DNA of 64,000 nt from Pseudomonas syringae (GTDB taxonomy: Bacteria > Pseudomonadota > Gammaproteobacteria > Pseudomonadales > Pseudomonadaceae), in NCBI RefSeq assembly GCF_001698815.1, contig NZ_LGSI01000071.1, positions 45,132 to 109,131 on the forward strand. The letters are read 5' to 3'. A program made the translations under genes and the position numbers. Shown here in pieces: positions 17,332 through 25,736 of this stretch (position 1 is the first letter of the stretch; every line of letters begins with the position of its first letter). The notes beneath the pieces were generated by a model. That model had not been told where the DNA came from and did not search any database. It saw nothing but the letters and a program-made list of their open reading frames with translations.

Positions 17332-18135
17332 TCAACGCAGGTCCAGCACGTCCTGCATGTCGTACAAGCCAGGCTCGCGCCCCTCAAGCCACAGAGCAGC
17401 ACGAACAGCGCCTTTGGCGAAGGTCATGCGGCTCGATGCCTTGTGGGTGATCTCGACGCGCTCACCATCGGCGGCGAACAGCACGGTGTGATCACCGACT
17501 ATATCGCCGGCGCGAATGGTCGCGAAACCGATGCTCTGGCGATCCCGCGCGCCGGTCTGCCCTTCACGCCCGTAGACCGCGACCTTTTCCAGATCACGAC
17601 CCAGGGCGCTGGCGACCACTTCACCCATGCGCAGCGCCGTACCGGACGGCGCATCGACCTTGTGCCGGTGATGCGCTTCGGTGATTTCGATATCAACATC
17701 ATCACCCAGCACGCGAGCAGCGGTGTCGAGCAGTTTCAGGCAGAGGTTCACGCCCACGCTGAAATTGGCGGCGAACACGATCGGGATTTCCTTGCCCGCC
17801 TCAGCCAGACGCAGCTTCTCTTCAGCGCTGAAGCCTGTGGTGCCGATAATCATGGCCTTGCCAGCCTTGCGGCAGAACGCCAGGTTCTTCAGCGTCACGG
17901 ACGGGTGCGTGAAATCGATCAGTACGTCGAACTCATCAACAACCTTGGCCAGATCACCCGACAACGGCACACCAATTCGACCCAATGCAGCCAACTCGCC
18001 CGCATCAGCACCAACCAGCGTGCTGTCGGGGCGATCGATCGCGGCAGTCAAACCGGCACCCGGTGCCTGCTGAACGGCTTCGATCAGAATTTTGCCCATG
18101 CGCCCAGCGGCGCCCATCACAGCTATACGTCGCAT
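17332..18135 (-). CDS. dapB: 4-hydroxy-tetrahydrodipicolinate reductase
   Basis: NAD(P)H-dependent reductase of the diaminopimelate/lysine pathway. The 267-residue protein has the Rossmann motif VMGAAGRMGKILIEA, the segment IDFTHPSVTLKN, the DapB active-site signature EAHHRHKVDAPSGTA with the catalytic His/Lys, and the C-terminal tetramerisation domain. It follows dnaJ by 22 bases, the usual Pseudomonas order. Confidence 0.97.
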   Translation of the reverse strand: MRRIAVMGAAGRMGKILIEAVQQAPGAGLTAAIDRPDSTLVGADAGELAALGRIGVPLSGDLAKVVDEFDVLIDFTHPSVTLKNLAFCRKAGKAMIIGTTGFSAEEKLRLAEAGKEIPIVFAANFSVGVNLCLKLLDTAARVLGDDVDIEITEAHHRHKVDAPSGTALRMGEVVASALGRDLEKVAVYGREGQTGARDRQSIGFATIRAGDIVGDHTVLFAADGERVEITHKASSRMTFAKGAVRAALWLEGREPGLYDMQDVLDLR

Positions 18136-18157
18136 GCCTTGCTCCCGTTGAATGCGC

Positions 18158-19294
18158 TTACAAATCGCCGAAGAAACGTTTCACACCGTCGAACCAGCCG
18201 GTGGCTTTCGGCGAATGTGAGCTGTCACCTTCCAGCGTTGCACGGAACTCTTCGAGCAATTCGCGCTGACGACGACCGAGATTGACCGGAGTTTCCACCG
18301 CGACACGGCACATCAAGTCGCCGGCACCACCGCCACGTACCGGAGCAACACCCTTGCCACGCAGGCGGAACTGCTTGCCGGTTTGCGTACCTTCGGGAAT
18401 CTTCAGCTTGACCCGACCATCCAGCGTCGGCACTTCCAGCTCACCGCCCAGCGCAGCATCGGTGAAGCTGATCGGCACTTCGCAGTACAGATGCTTGCCG
18501 TCGCGCTGGAATATCGCGTGTTCGCGCACGTTGATCACGACGTACAGGTCGCCGGTCGGACCACCTTGAGCACCCGCTTCACCTTCGCCAGACAGACGAA
18601 TGCGATCACCAGTATCAACGCCAGGCGGCACTTTCACGGACAGGGTCTTGTATTCCTCGACACGGCCTTCGCCATGGCAGGAATCGCACGGATCGGAAAT
18701 GACCTTGCCATGACCATGGCAGCGCGGGCAGGTCTGCTGCACGGAGAAGAACCCCTGCTGCATGCGCACCTGACCAATACCGCCGCAAGTCGGGCAAGTT
18801 ACCGGCGAAGAGCCTTTCTTCGCGCCCGAACCATCGCACGGCTTGCAGTTGACCAGCGTTGGCACACGGATATTCACCGTGGTGCCACGCACAGCTTCTT
18901 CGAGGTTCAGTTCGAGTGTGTAACGCAGGTCGCTGCCGCGCTGAGCGCCGCCACGTCCGCCGCCACCGCCACGACCACCGCCGAAGAAGTCGCTGAATAC
19001 GTCGCCGAATATATCGGAGAAATTCGCACCGCCCGCGCCGCCGCCGAAACCGCCGCCGCCCATGCTTGGGTCAACGCCGGCATGGCCGTACTGATCGTAG
19101 GACGCACGTTTGCTTGCATCGGACAGCACTTCATAGGCCTCGTTGGCCTCTTTGAACATGTCTTCCGATGCTTTGTCGTCAGGATTGCGATCCGGGTGAT
19201 GCTTCATCGCCAGACGACGATAAGCCTTTTTCAGATCCGCTTCGCTGGAGCCTCGCTCCACCCCCAATACTTCGTAATAGTCACGCTTTGCCAT
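18158..19294 (-). CDS. dnaJ: Co-chaperone DnaJ (Hsp40)
   Basis: Delivers substrates to DnaK and stimulates its ATPase. The 378-residue type I protein begins MAKRDYYEVLGVERG with the J-domain HPD in KHHPDRNPDD, a Gly/Phe-rich linker (about 70-130), then four zinc-binding CxxCxGxG repeats (CKPCDGSG, CPTCGGIG, CPRCHGHG, CDSCHGEG) and the C-terminal substrate-binding domains. I reject an in-frame upstream ATG that would add 30 unrelated residues. It lies 327 bases after dnaK, more than usual. Confidence 0.97.
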   Translation of the reverse strand: MAKRDYYEVLGVERGSSEADLKKAYRRLAMKHHPDRNPDDKASEDMFKEANEAYEVLSDASKRASYDQYGHAGVDPSMGGGGFGGGAGGANFSDIFGDVFSDFFGGGRGGGGGRGGAQRGSDLRYTLELNLEEAVRGTTVNIRVPTLVNCKPCDGSGAKKGSSPVTCPTCGGIGQVRMQQGFFSVQQTCPRCHGHGKVISDPCDSCHGEGRVEEYKTLSVKVPPGVDTGDRIRLSGEGEAGAQGGPTGDLYVVINVREHAIFQRDGKHLYCEVPISFTDAALGGELEVPTLDGRVKLKIPEGTQTGKQFRLRGKGVAPVRGGGAGDLMCRVAVETPVNLGRRQRELLEEFRATLEGDSSHSPKATGWFDGVKRFFGDL

Positions 19295-19621
19295 AATTCT
19301 TCCGCACTCTTGAGGACGTTCGGCAAAACCCTCCTGAGCTTCGCCAAACTCGTTGAGCCCCATACAGGCCCGGACCCAACTCACGTCAATTCAACGATCC
19401 TGGTCTTCGTTCAACAGCCAGATACCTGACCGAGAAAGCGGCAGAACAAGCCACCATGCAGGAGCATCGCGACCTTGCCACAGGGCTCGCGCAATCAAGC
19501 CGCAAGCCATCAAAAAATTCGTCTATGCCAGACACGCCAACGCGGGAGCAAGCTCCCGCGCGGCGACATCCTACCAGTGACCACTCGGAAGCGGTCAACT
19601 GGCGCTCAAGTGAGCCTGCGC
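19295..19621. other. dnaK-dnaJ intergenic region
   Basis: There is no convincing ORF. The only strong element is the perfect palindrome near 19541-19560. I looked for CTTGAA/CCCCAT RpoH elements on the minus strand before dnaJ and found none, so dnaJ heat induction probably depends on read-through from dnaK. Confidence 0.5.
19541..19560. repeat. REP-like palindrome between dnaK and dnaJ
   Basis: CGCGGGAGC and GCTCCCGCG, a perfect 9-bp stem with a 2-base loop. The GGGAGCAAGCTCCC core is a common Pseudomonas REP type and occurs here in an intergenic space, as REPs do. It has no T-run on the minus strand; it may stabilise the 3' end of dnaK mRNA. Confidence 0.6.
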
Positions 19622-21541
19622 TTACTTGTGGTCTTTTACTTCTTCAAACTCTGCATCGACAACGTCGTCAGCAGGCTTGCCTTCTTCCTTCGCGGCCTTT
19701 GCACCGGCTTCCGGCTGTTCAGCCTGATCGGCGTACATTTTCTGTGCAACCGGAGCGGAAACCTTGGACAGTTCCTCGACCTTGGCGTCGATGGCAGCCT
19801 TGTCGTCGCCTTTGATGGCGGCCTCCAGGGCAACCAGCGCAGCTTCGATTGCGGTTTTTTCTTCCGCAGTCACTTTCTCGCCAGCGTCGGAGATCATTTT
19901 GCGAGTCGAGTGAACCAGTGCGTCGCCCTGGTTACGGGCTGCTGCCAGCTCTTCGAACTTGCGGTCTTCTTCAGCGTTGACTTCAGCATCACGAACCATT
20001 TGCTGAATTTCTTCCTCGGACAGGCCGGAGTTGGCCTTGATCACGATGGACTGCTGCTTGCCGGTAGCCTTGTCTTTGGCGCCTACGTGCAGGATGCCGT
20101 TGGCATCGATATCGAAAGTCACTTCGATCTGCGGAACGCCGCGTGGCGCTGGTGGAATCTCGGCCAGGTCGAACTTGCCCAGGGACTTGTTCTGAGCGGC
20201 TTGCTTACGCTCGCCCTGCAGAACGTGAATGGTCACTGCGCCTTGATTGTCGTCGGCAGTCGAGAACACCTGGGATTTCTTGGTAGGAATCGTGGTGTTT
20301 TTCTCGATCAGCGCGGTCATCACGCCGCCCATGGTTTCGATACCCAGCGTCAGCGGGCTGACGTCCAGCAGCAGAACGTCTTTGACGTCGCCAGCCAGAA
20401 CCGCGCCCTGGATAGCAGCGCCCATGGCAACGGCTTCGTCCGGGTTAACGTCTTTACGGGCTTCTTTGCCGAAGAACTCGGTAACCAGCTTCTGAACCAG
20501 CGGCATACGAGTCTGACCACCGACCAGAATCACGTCGTTGATCGCGTTGATTTCGATACCAGCATCTTTCAAGGCAATGCGGCAAGGTTCGATGGTGCGC
20601 TGAACCAGGTCTTCAACCAGCGATTCCAGCTTCGAACGGGAGATCTTCACGTTCAAGTGCTTAGGACCGGTTGCATCTGCAGTGATGTACGGCAGGTTGA
20701 CGTCGGTCTGCATGCTCGAAGACAGCTCGATCTTGGCTTTTTCAGCAGCTTCTTTCAGGCGCTGCATCGCCAGCGGATCACCCTTGAGGTTCATGCCGCT
20801 TTCTTTCTTGAATTCGTCTACGAGGTAGTCGATCAAGCGGATGTCGAAGTCTTCACCACCGAGGAACGTGTCACCGTTGGTTGCCAGAACTTCGAACTGA
20901 TGCTCGCCATCGACTTCAGCGATTTCAATGACCGAAACGTCGAAAGTACCGCCACCCAAGTCATAAACGATGACAGTGTGGTCGCCTTTCGCTTTGTCCA
21001 TGCCGTAGGCCAGAGCGGCTGCGGTGGGTTCGTTGATGATGCGTTTTACATCCAGGCCCGCGATACGGCCGGCATCCTTGGTCGCTTGACGCTGGCTGTC
21101 GTTGAAGTAAGCCGGAACAGTGATGACCGCCTCAGTCACAGCTTCGCCGAGATAGTCTTCGGCGGTTTTCTTCATCTTTTTCAGGATTTCAGCGGAAATC
21201 TGCGGCGGAGCCATTTTCTGGCCGTTGACTTCGACCCATGCGTCGCCGTTGTCAGCCTTGACGATCTTGTAAGGGACCATCTGGATGTCTTTCTGAACCA
21301 CTTCCTCGTCGAAACGACGACCGATCAGACGCTTCACCGCGTACAGGGTGTTGTGCGGATTGGTCACTGCCTGACGCTTGGCCGACTGACCCACGAGGAT
21401 TTCGCCGTCGTTGGCGTAAGCAATGATCGAAGGCGTGGTACGAGTGCCTTCGGCGTTCTCGATAACCTTGACGTTACCGTTTTCCAGAATGGAGACGCAG
21501 GAGTTGGTGGTCCCCAGGTCGATACCGATAATTCTGCCCAT
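19622..21541 (-). CDS. dnaK: Molecular chaperone DnaK (Hsp70)
   Basis: ATP-driven chaperone acting with DnaJ and GrpE. The 639-residue protein begins MGRIIGIDLGTTNSCV (phosphate-1 loop), with YDLGGGTFDVSVIE and VGGQTRMPLVQ in the ATPase domain, the linker DVLLLDVSPLTLGIE, and a substrate-binding domain ending in the lid and EEVKDHK tail. Length is normal. It is immediately preceded by its own RpoH-type promoter overlapping the end of grpE, so it can be induced apart from grpE. Confidence 0.98.
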   Translation of the reverse strand: MGRIIGIDLGTTNSCVSILENGNVKVIENAEGTRTTPSIIAYANDGEILVGQSAKRQAVTNPHNTLYAVKRLIGRRFDEEVVQKDIQMVPYKIVKADNGDAWVEVNGQKMAPPQISAEILKKMKKTAEDYLGEAVTEAVITVPAYFNDSQRQATKDAGRIAGLDVKRIINEPTAAALAYGMDKAKGDHTVIVYDLGGGTFDVSVIEIAEVDGEHQFEVLATNGDTFLGGEDFDIRLIDYLVDEFKKESGMNLKGDPLAMQRLKEAAEKAKIELSSSMQTDVNLPYITADATGPKHLNVKISRSKLESLVEDLVQRTIEPCRIALKDAGIEINAINDVILVGGQTRMPLVQKLVTEFFGKEARKDVNPDEAVAMGAAIQGAVLAGDVKDVLLLDVSPLTLGIETMGGVMTALIEKNTTIPTKKSQVFSTADDNQGAVTIHVLQGERKQAAQNKSLGKFDLAEIPPAPRGVPQIEVTFDIDANGILHVGAKDKATGKQQSIVIKANSGLSEEEIQQMVRDAEVNAEEDRKFEELAAARNQGDALVHSTRKMISDAGEKVTAEEKTAIEAALVALEAAIKGDDKAAIDAKVEELSKVSAPVAQKMYADQAEQPEAGAKAAKEEGKPADDVVDAEFEEVKDHK

Positions 21542-21620
21542 CTTTTGACTCTCCCGAAACTTTGATTGGGTTGCCGCAACTGCGTTTACAAATTGCGGTA
21601 GCTCTTAAACGCTTGGCCTA

Positions 21621-21650
21621 TAAATGGGGGCCAGACAGCTGATTTCAAGC
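21621..21650 (-). promoter_or_regulatory. RpoH (sigma-32) promoter for dnaK
   Basis: Minus strand: CTTGAAA, 13 bases, CCCCATTTA. This matches the heat-shock consensus (CTTGAAA, 11-16 bases, CCCCATNT) almost exactly. The -35 element overlaps the stop region of grpE, and the -10 lies about 80 bases before the dnaK ATG. Confidence 0.85.
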
Positions 21651-22208
21651 CTGCTCGTCAATTGACGGCTGAACAGGCGATGGTGCCTTGCTGACCACGA
21701 CCATAGCCGGGCGCAGCAGGCGACCATTAAGCTGGTAACCCTTCTGAAACACTTTCAAAACGCTGTTGGGTTCGACATCCGCGCTCTCCTGCATGGCCAT
21801 TGCCTGATGGTGCTCGGCATTGAATGGCTGGCCGTGCGGCTCGATTGCTTCCAGCTGATAACGCTTGAGCGTGTCGTGGAACATCTTCAGCGTCAGCTCG
21901 ATACCTTCACGCATCGGACGAATGCTTTCGTCGTTCGCATCGGACAGCTCAAGGCCACGCTCAAGGCTGTCGACGATAGGCAGCAGATCGCCAGCGAATT
22001 TTTCGAGAGCGAATTTGTGTGCCTTTTCGACATCCTGTTCTGCACGGCGGCGGACATTCTGCAGATCCGCAGCCACTCGCAGGGACTGGTCCTGTGCCGC
22101 AGCCAACTGCTCTTCAAGCACTTGCACACGAGTTACCAATTCTTCACCGGAAGCTGCATCGGCAGCCTGGTCCTGGGTCTGCGCATCCAGATTCTGTTCG
22201 TCAGCCAT
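21645..22208 (-). CDS. grpE: Nucleotide exchange factor GrpE
   Basis: Releases ADP from DnaK. The 187-residue protein has an acidic N-terminus (MADEQNLDAQTQDQAADAAS), a long coiled coil (about 25-80), the four-helix segment with KFALEKFAGDLLPIVDSLERGLE, and the beta domain with a degenerate GrpE signature near VLKVFQKGYQLNGRLLRPAMVVVSK. It is the first gene of the grpE-dnaK-dnaJ group and divergent from recN. Confidence 0.97.
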   Translation of the reverse strand: MADEQNLDAQTQDQAADAASGEELVTRVQVLEEQLAAAQDQSLRVAADLQNVRRRAEQDVEKAHKFALEKFAGDLLPIVDSLERGLELSDANDESIRPMREGIELTLKMFHDTLKRYQLEAIEPHGQPFNAEHHQAMAMQESADVEPNSVLKVFQKGYQLNGRLLRPAMVVVSKAPSPVQPSIDEQA

Positions 22209-22260
22209 AGATTTCTCCTTTCAAAAACATCCGCGAGCTCAACTCGCGCTTCTGTCCCCC

Positions 22261-22291
22261 TATATGGGAGCGGATTTTTCAGCTTCAAGGG
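22261..22291 (-). promoter_or_regulatory. RpoH (sigma-32) promoter for grpE
   Basis: Minus strand: CCCTTGAAG, then 14 bases, then CCCATATA, ending about 53 bases before the grpE ATG. Both elements fit the sigma-32 consensus well, with one base short of CCCC in the -10. Confidence 0.8.
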
Positions 22292-22442
22292 CTAGAGAGG
22301 CGAGATCGAGCAATACCCCTACGAAATTCCTGACATAGCCCAAGTCCTTATGGCGCTTGAAAAAATGTCCCGATGGGCTAAAAAAATCTGTGCAGCAACT
22401 GAATCAGGCAAAAAAACGCCGTTGTCACCGACAAATAAAACA

Positions 22443-22458
22443 CTGTATAAATAACCAG
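22443..22458. promoter_or_regulatory. LexA (SOS) box upstream of recN
   Basis: CTGTATAAATAACCAG has the full CTG-N10-CAG LexA form with an A/T-rich centre. It ends 23 bases before the recN ATG, where a bound repressor would block transcription. recN is a classical SOS gene. Confidence 0.85.
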
Positions 22459-22481
22459 ACAAATCGCCTGGGAGCCACTCC

Positions 22482-24155
22482 ATGCTGGTGCACCTTTCCG
22501 TACATAACTACGCCATCGTTGAACATCTCGATCTCGAGCTGGACCGAGGCATGAGCGTAATCACCGGCGAAACCGGTGCTGGCAAATCGATCATGCTCGA
22601 TGCGCTGGGTCTGACCCTCGGGGATCGCGCCGACAGCGGAGTCGTTCGTCCCGGCGCGGACAAGGCCGACATCCTGGCAACCTTCGACCTGGCTGATATA
22701 CCCGAGGCCAGCATCTGGCTTCAGGAGCGCGACCTGGACAATGACGGTCCGTGCATCCTGCGCCGGGTCATCACTGCCGAAGGTCGTTCGCGGTCCTACA
22801 TCAACGGCACACCCTGCCCGCAAGGCGACTTGAAAGCCCTCGGCGAGCTGTTGATTGATATCCACAGCCAACATGAACATCAGTCCCTGCTCAAAGCGGA
22901 CACTCATCGCCGCCTGCTGGACGAATACGCCGGCGCGACTGATCTGGCACGCCAGGTTCAACTGGCGGCACAACGCTGGCGGCAAACCCGCCAGGAGCTT
23001 GACCGCCTCTCAAACTCCGGCGACGAGCAACGTTCGCGTCACCAACTGCTGAGCTATCAGCTCGAAGAGCTGGAAAGCCTGAGCCTGGGCGAAAACGAGC
23101 TGGAACAGCTGGAGCAGGAACACAAGAACCTGACCAACGCCGAAAGCCTGCTGAGCATTTGTCGGCAAGTGGTCGAGCAGTGCAGCGAAAATGATTCCGG
23201 CAACGTGCTCAATGCCCTGACCGCCAGCCTGCATCGCCTGAGCAGCGTCAACGACTCACCCACCGCCCTGAGCGAAGCGACGAATCTGCTGTCCAGCGCG
23301 CAGATCCAGGTCGAAGAAGCCGTTGGCGAGCTCAACCGTTTTCTTGATCACTTCGATGCAGATCCTGCACGCCTGCAACAACTGGAAGAGCGGCTCGACG
23401 CGATCTATACCCTGGCGCGCAAACATCGCATCCAACCTACTGAAGTCGCCACACTGCAACAGAAGCTGCTCGACGAAATCGAAACGCTGAATGCCAACGA
23501 CGAAGCCATCGAACGCCTTGAACACGAACTGGCTGCCTTCGCGCGGCACTATAAAGAACGTGCGCGGGAGCTGAGCGACTTGCGGCATCGCTCTGCGCCT
23601 ACGCTGGCGCATGCGGTCGAGCAGGAAATCCAGCGCCTCGGCATGCCCGGCGGGCGCTTCAACATAGAATTGCGCGTTAACTCCGAAAAAGAGCTGCTGC
23701 CCAATGGGCTGGAGCTGGTGGAGTTTCTGGTCAGCGCCAACCCGGGGCAGCCGCTCAAGGCCTTGGCCAAGGTGGCTTCCGGTGGCGAACTGTCACGCAT
23801 CAGTCTGGCGATTCAGGTGATCACTGCGCAGACGTCGCGGGTGCCGACGCTGGTATTCGATGAAGTCGATGTGGGCATTGGCGGCCCGACGGCCGAGATT
23901 GTCGGCCAACTGTTGCGACGACTGGGTGATCGCGGCCAGGTGATGACCGTCACGCATTTGCCGCAAGTTGCAGCGCAAGGCCACCAGCATCTGTTTGTGC
24001 ACAAGGTTCGCGACAGCGATGTTACCCGCACGGCTGTGTCGAAACTCAGCAAGACCGAGCGCATCGAAGAAGTCGCACGCATGCTTGGCGGCATCGACCT
24101 GACCAAAGAGTCGTTGGCGCATGCGAAGAAGATGGTGGTGACGGCCAAGAGCTGA
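22482..24155 (+). CDS. recN: DNA repair protein RecN
   Basis: SMC-like ATPase used in double-strand break repair. The 557-residue protein starts MLVHLSVHNYAIVEHLDLEL with Walker A GETGAGKS near residue 28-35, long coiled coils in the middle, the ABC signature ASGGELSRISLAIQ and Walker B LVFDEVDVGIGG. The GGGAG site is 8 bases upstream. It is divergent from grpE and under a LexA box, so heat-shock and SOS promoters face away from each other in this gap. Confidence 0.97.
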   Translation: MLVHLSVHNYAIVEHLDLELDRGMSVITGETGAGKSIMLDALGLTLGDRADSGVVRPGADKADILATFDLADIPEASIWLQERDLDNDGPCILRRVITAEGRSRSYINGTPCPQGDLKALGELLIDIHSQHEHQSLLKADTHRRLLDEYAGATDLARQVQLAAQRWRQTRQELDRLSNSGDEQRSRHQLLSYQLEELESLSLGENELEQLEQEHKNLTNAESLLSICRQVVEQCSENDSGNVLNALTASLHRLSSVNDSPTALSEATNLLSSAQIQVEEAVGELNRFLDHFDADPARLQQLEERLDAIYTLARKHRIQPTEVATLQQKLLDEIETLNANDEAIERLEHELAAFARHYKERARELSDLRHRSAPTLAHAVEQEIQRLGMPGGRFNIELRVNSEKELLPNGLELVEFLVSANPGQPLKALAKVASGGELSRISLAIQVITAQTSRVPTLVFDEVDVGIGGPTAEIVGQLLRRLGDRGQVMTVTHLPQVAAQGHQHLFVHKVRDSDVTRTAVSKLSKTERIEEVARMLGGIDLTKESLAHAKKMVVTAKS

Positions 24156-24170
24156 GCGAACGCAGGGCCT

Positions 24171-24254
24171 GTTGGAGGCTTGCCCGCGAAGAACGATAAC
24201 GCAGTGGGTCTGGTCCACCGAGGCGCCTGATTCGCGGGCAAGCCTCGCTCCAAC
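24171..24254. repeat. REPIN element (copy 1)
   Basis: Two inverted REP arms (left arm GTTGGAGGCTTGCCCGCGAA, right arm its complement ending GCTCCAAC) flank a spacer containing GATAACGC and CCGAGGCGCC. It is highly similar to the reverse complement of the element at 28241-28328, but the left arm lacks 4 bases (CGAG). It lies between the convergent genes recN and fur, the usual position for REPINs. Confidence 0.85.
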
Positions 24255-24272
24255 GAAAGCCACCAAAACGCA

Positions 24273-24298
24273 CAAAGGCGACCCTAAGGTCGCCTTTG
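24273..24298. terminator. Bidirectional terminator between recN and fur
   Basis: AAAGGCGACC and GGTCGCCTTT form a 10-bp stem with a CTAA loop; A and T tracts at the two ends let it serve both recN (plus) and fur (minus). Confidence 0.75.
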
Positions 24299-24318
24299 CT
24301 GCTACATCAAAAAAAGGT

Positions 24319-24726
24319 TTACACCTTTTTCTTGCGCACGTAGAGCACCAAGTTGTGATCCACCAACTCGTAGCCGTGCTTCTCGACAATCGCCTTCTGA
24401 AGTTTCTCGATTTCTTCTTCGAAGAACTCGATTACTTCGCCGGATTCCACGTTGACCATATGGTCATGGTGGCCGCCGTCAGCCAATTCGAATACTGCAT
24501 GACCGCCGTCGAAATTGTGGCGAACCACCAATCCGGCAGCTTCGAATTGTGTCAGTACACGGTAAACCGTGGCCAGACCGACGTCCTCGCTAGCCTCCAT
24601 GAGAGCCTTGTAAACATCCTCGGCGCTCATGTGACGCTGCTCGGCGGAATCGAGCATCTGTAGAATTTTGACCCGTGGCAGGGTCACCTTTAGTCCGGCT
24701 TTTCGTAGTTCGCTATTTTCAACCAT
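24319..24726 (-). CDS. fur: Ferric uptake regulator Fur
   Basis: Iron-dependent repressor. The 135-residue protein begins MVENSELRKAGLKVTLPRVKIL, with the winged-helix DNA-binding region including ATVYRVLTQFEAAGL, the metal-binding HHDHM and the C-terminal dimer domain with VDHNLVLYVRKKK. Notably the protein contains no cysteine, so the CxxC structural zinc site of E. coli Fur is absent. A longer in-frame ORF upstream is rejected because it overlaps the divergent bamE promoter region. The fur-bamE divergent arrangement is typical of pseudomonads. Confidence 0.97.
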   Translation of the reverse strand: MVENSELRKAGLKVTLPRVKILQMLDSAEQRHMSAEDVYKALMEASEDVGLATVYRVLTQFEAAGLVVRHNFDGGHAVFELADGGHHDHMVNVESGEVIEFFEEEIEKLQKAIVEKHGYELVDHNLVLYVRKKKV

Positions 24727-24824
24727 GGTCAGCTTTCTCACAGACGCTGCTTCGCAGCTTCTCTTAATGCAGGTATGATCGGGGTTTACGTTGTCCCAGC
24801 CAAGATAGTGGAAGTCGCCCACCG

Positions 24825-25346
24825 ATGCAAAACACCAAGCTCCTGCTAACCAGTTTCACCCTTGTGGGACTGCTCGCACTCGCCGGTTGTTCATTCCCCG
24901 GGGTTTACAAAATCGACATCCAACAGGGCAATGTCGTCACGCAAGACATGATAGACCAGTTACGGCCCGGAATGACCCGACGGCAAGTACGGTTTATCAT
25001 GGGCAACCCTTTGCTGACTGACACATTCCATGCAGATCGCTGGGATTACCTGTATAGCCTGCAGCCTGGAGGTGGTGAACGCCAGCAAGAGCGCGTCAGC
25101 GTTATCTTCAATGGCAATGACCAACTCGTCAGCCTCTCCGGTGATTTCATGCCGGGCGTGAGCCGTGACGACGCCATTCTTGGCCGCGACAACGGCACTA
25201 CGGCGCCGGCTGGCAATGTCGAGCAGCCGAAAGCCGAAGAGCCGGCCAAGCCTGGTTCGCTGCTTGAGCAGATCCAGCAAGACGTGGATAAAGTCGAAAC
25301 CGTACCGGTGCCGACCCAGGAACCTCTGGAAACATCGCCGCAGTAA
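24825..25346 (+). CDS. bamE: Outer-membrane lipoprotein BamE/OmlA
   Basis: Small lipoprotein of the BAM beta-barrel assembly complex. The 173-residue precursor has a lipoprotein signal with lipobox LAGC near residue 22, then SFPGVYKIDIQQGNVV and the SmpA/OmlA fold (LRPGMTRRQVRFIMGNPLL, DRWDYLYSLQPGG), followed by a Pro/Glu-rich tail (about 115-173) that is longer than in E. coli. A plausible sigma-70 promoter (TTCGCA, 17 bases, TATGAT) lies in the gap with fur. Confidence 0.95.
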   Translation: MQNTKLLLTSFTLVGLLALAGCSFPGVYKIDIQQGNVVTQDMIDQLRPGMTRRQVRFIMGNPLLTDTFHADRWDYLYSLQPGGGERQQERVSVIFNGNDQLVSLSGDFMPGVSRDDAILGRDNGTTAPAGNVEQPKAEEPAKPGSLLEQIQQDVDKVETVPVPTQEPLETSPQ

Positions 25347-25365
25347 TCGTCATTTACTGCGACAA

Positions 25366-25392
25366 CAAAAAGCCCGGCATGCCGGGCTTTTT
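25366..25392. terminator. Terminator between bamE and rnfH
   Basis: AAAAAGCCCGGCA and TGCCGGGCTTTTT form a near-perfect symmetrical hairpin with T/A tracts on both sides, serving both the bamE (plus) and rnfH (minus) transcripts. Confidence 0.85.
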
Positions 25393-25415
25393 AGTGTCTG
25401 CGGATCGGTAAATAG

Positions 25416-25736
25416 CTAATTCTGCTCCCGGTCCTGGCGCGCCTTGGCCGCTTTCGCTGCACGCAAGCGCCGCACCTCTTTCGGATCAGCCAGCAATGGG
25501 CGATAGATTTCAATCCGCTCGCCGTCTTTCAGCGTGCGTAATTCAGCATTCACCACTACTTTTCCGAAAATGCCTACAGCGCATTGCGCCAGATCCAGCT
25601 CGGGAAACTCCGTTCCAATGTCGGACAAGAACAGCGCCTGACGCACCGTGGCGCCCGCAGGCACTTTGACACTGAGCATCAGTTGCCGGTCGACAGCGGC
25701 GTAAACCACTTCGACCGTGATTTCGGCCTCAGCCAT
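25416..25736 (-). CDS. rnfH: RnfH family ubiquitin-like protein
   Basis: A 106-residue beta-grasp protein of the RnfH family: MAEAEITVEVVYAAVDRQ, then VPAGATVRQALFLSDIG and the closing GERIEIYRPLLADPKEVRRLRA that is diagnostic for the family. The ubiquitin-like fold is known, but the role is not established outside a proposed link to Rnf complexes. It overlaps the end of the ratA-like gene by 8 bases, an old pairing in gamma-proteobacteria. I chose MAEAEI as the start because a longer frame would run deep into ratA. Confidence 0.9.
   Translation of the reverse strand: MAEAEITVEVVYAAVDRQLMLSVKVPAGATVRQALFLSDIGTEFPELDLAQCAVGIFGKVVVNAELRTLKDGERIEIYRPLLADPKEVRRLRAAKAAKARQDREQN

Noticed and set aside
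19475..21565. Open frame of 696 codons opposite dnaK
   Set aside because: Composition is that of a reverse-complemented conserved gene; no domain or signal.
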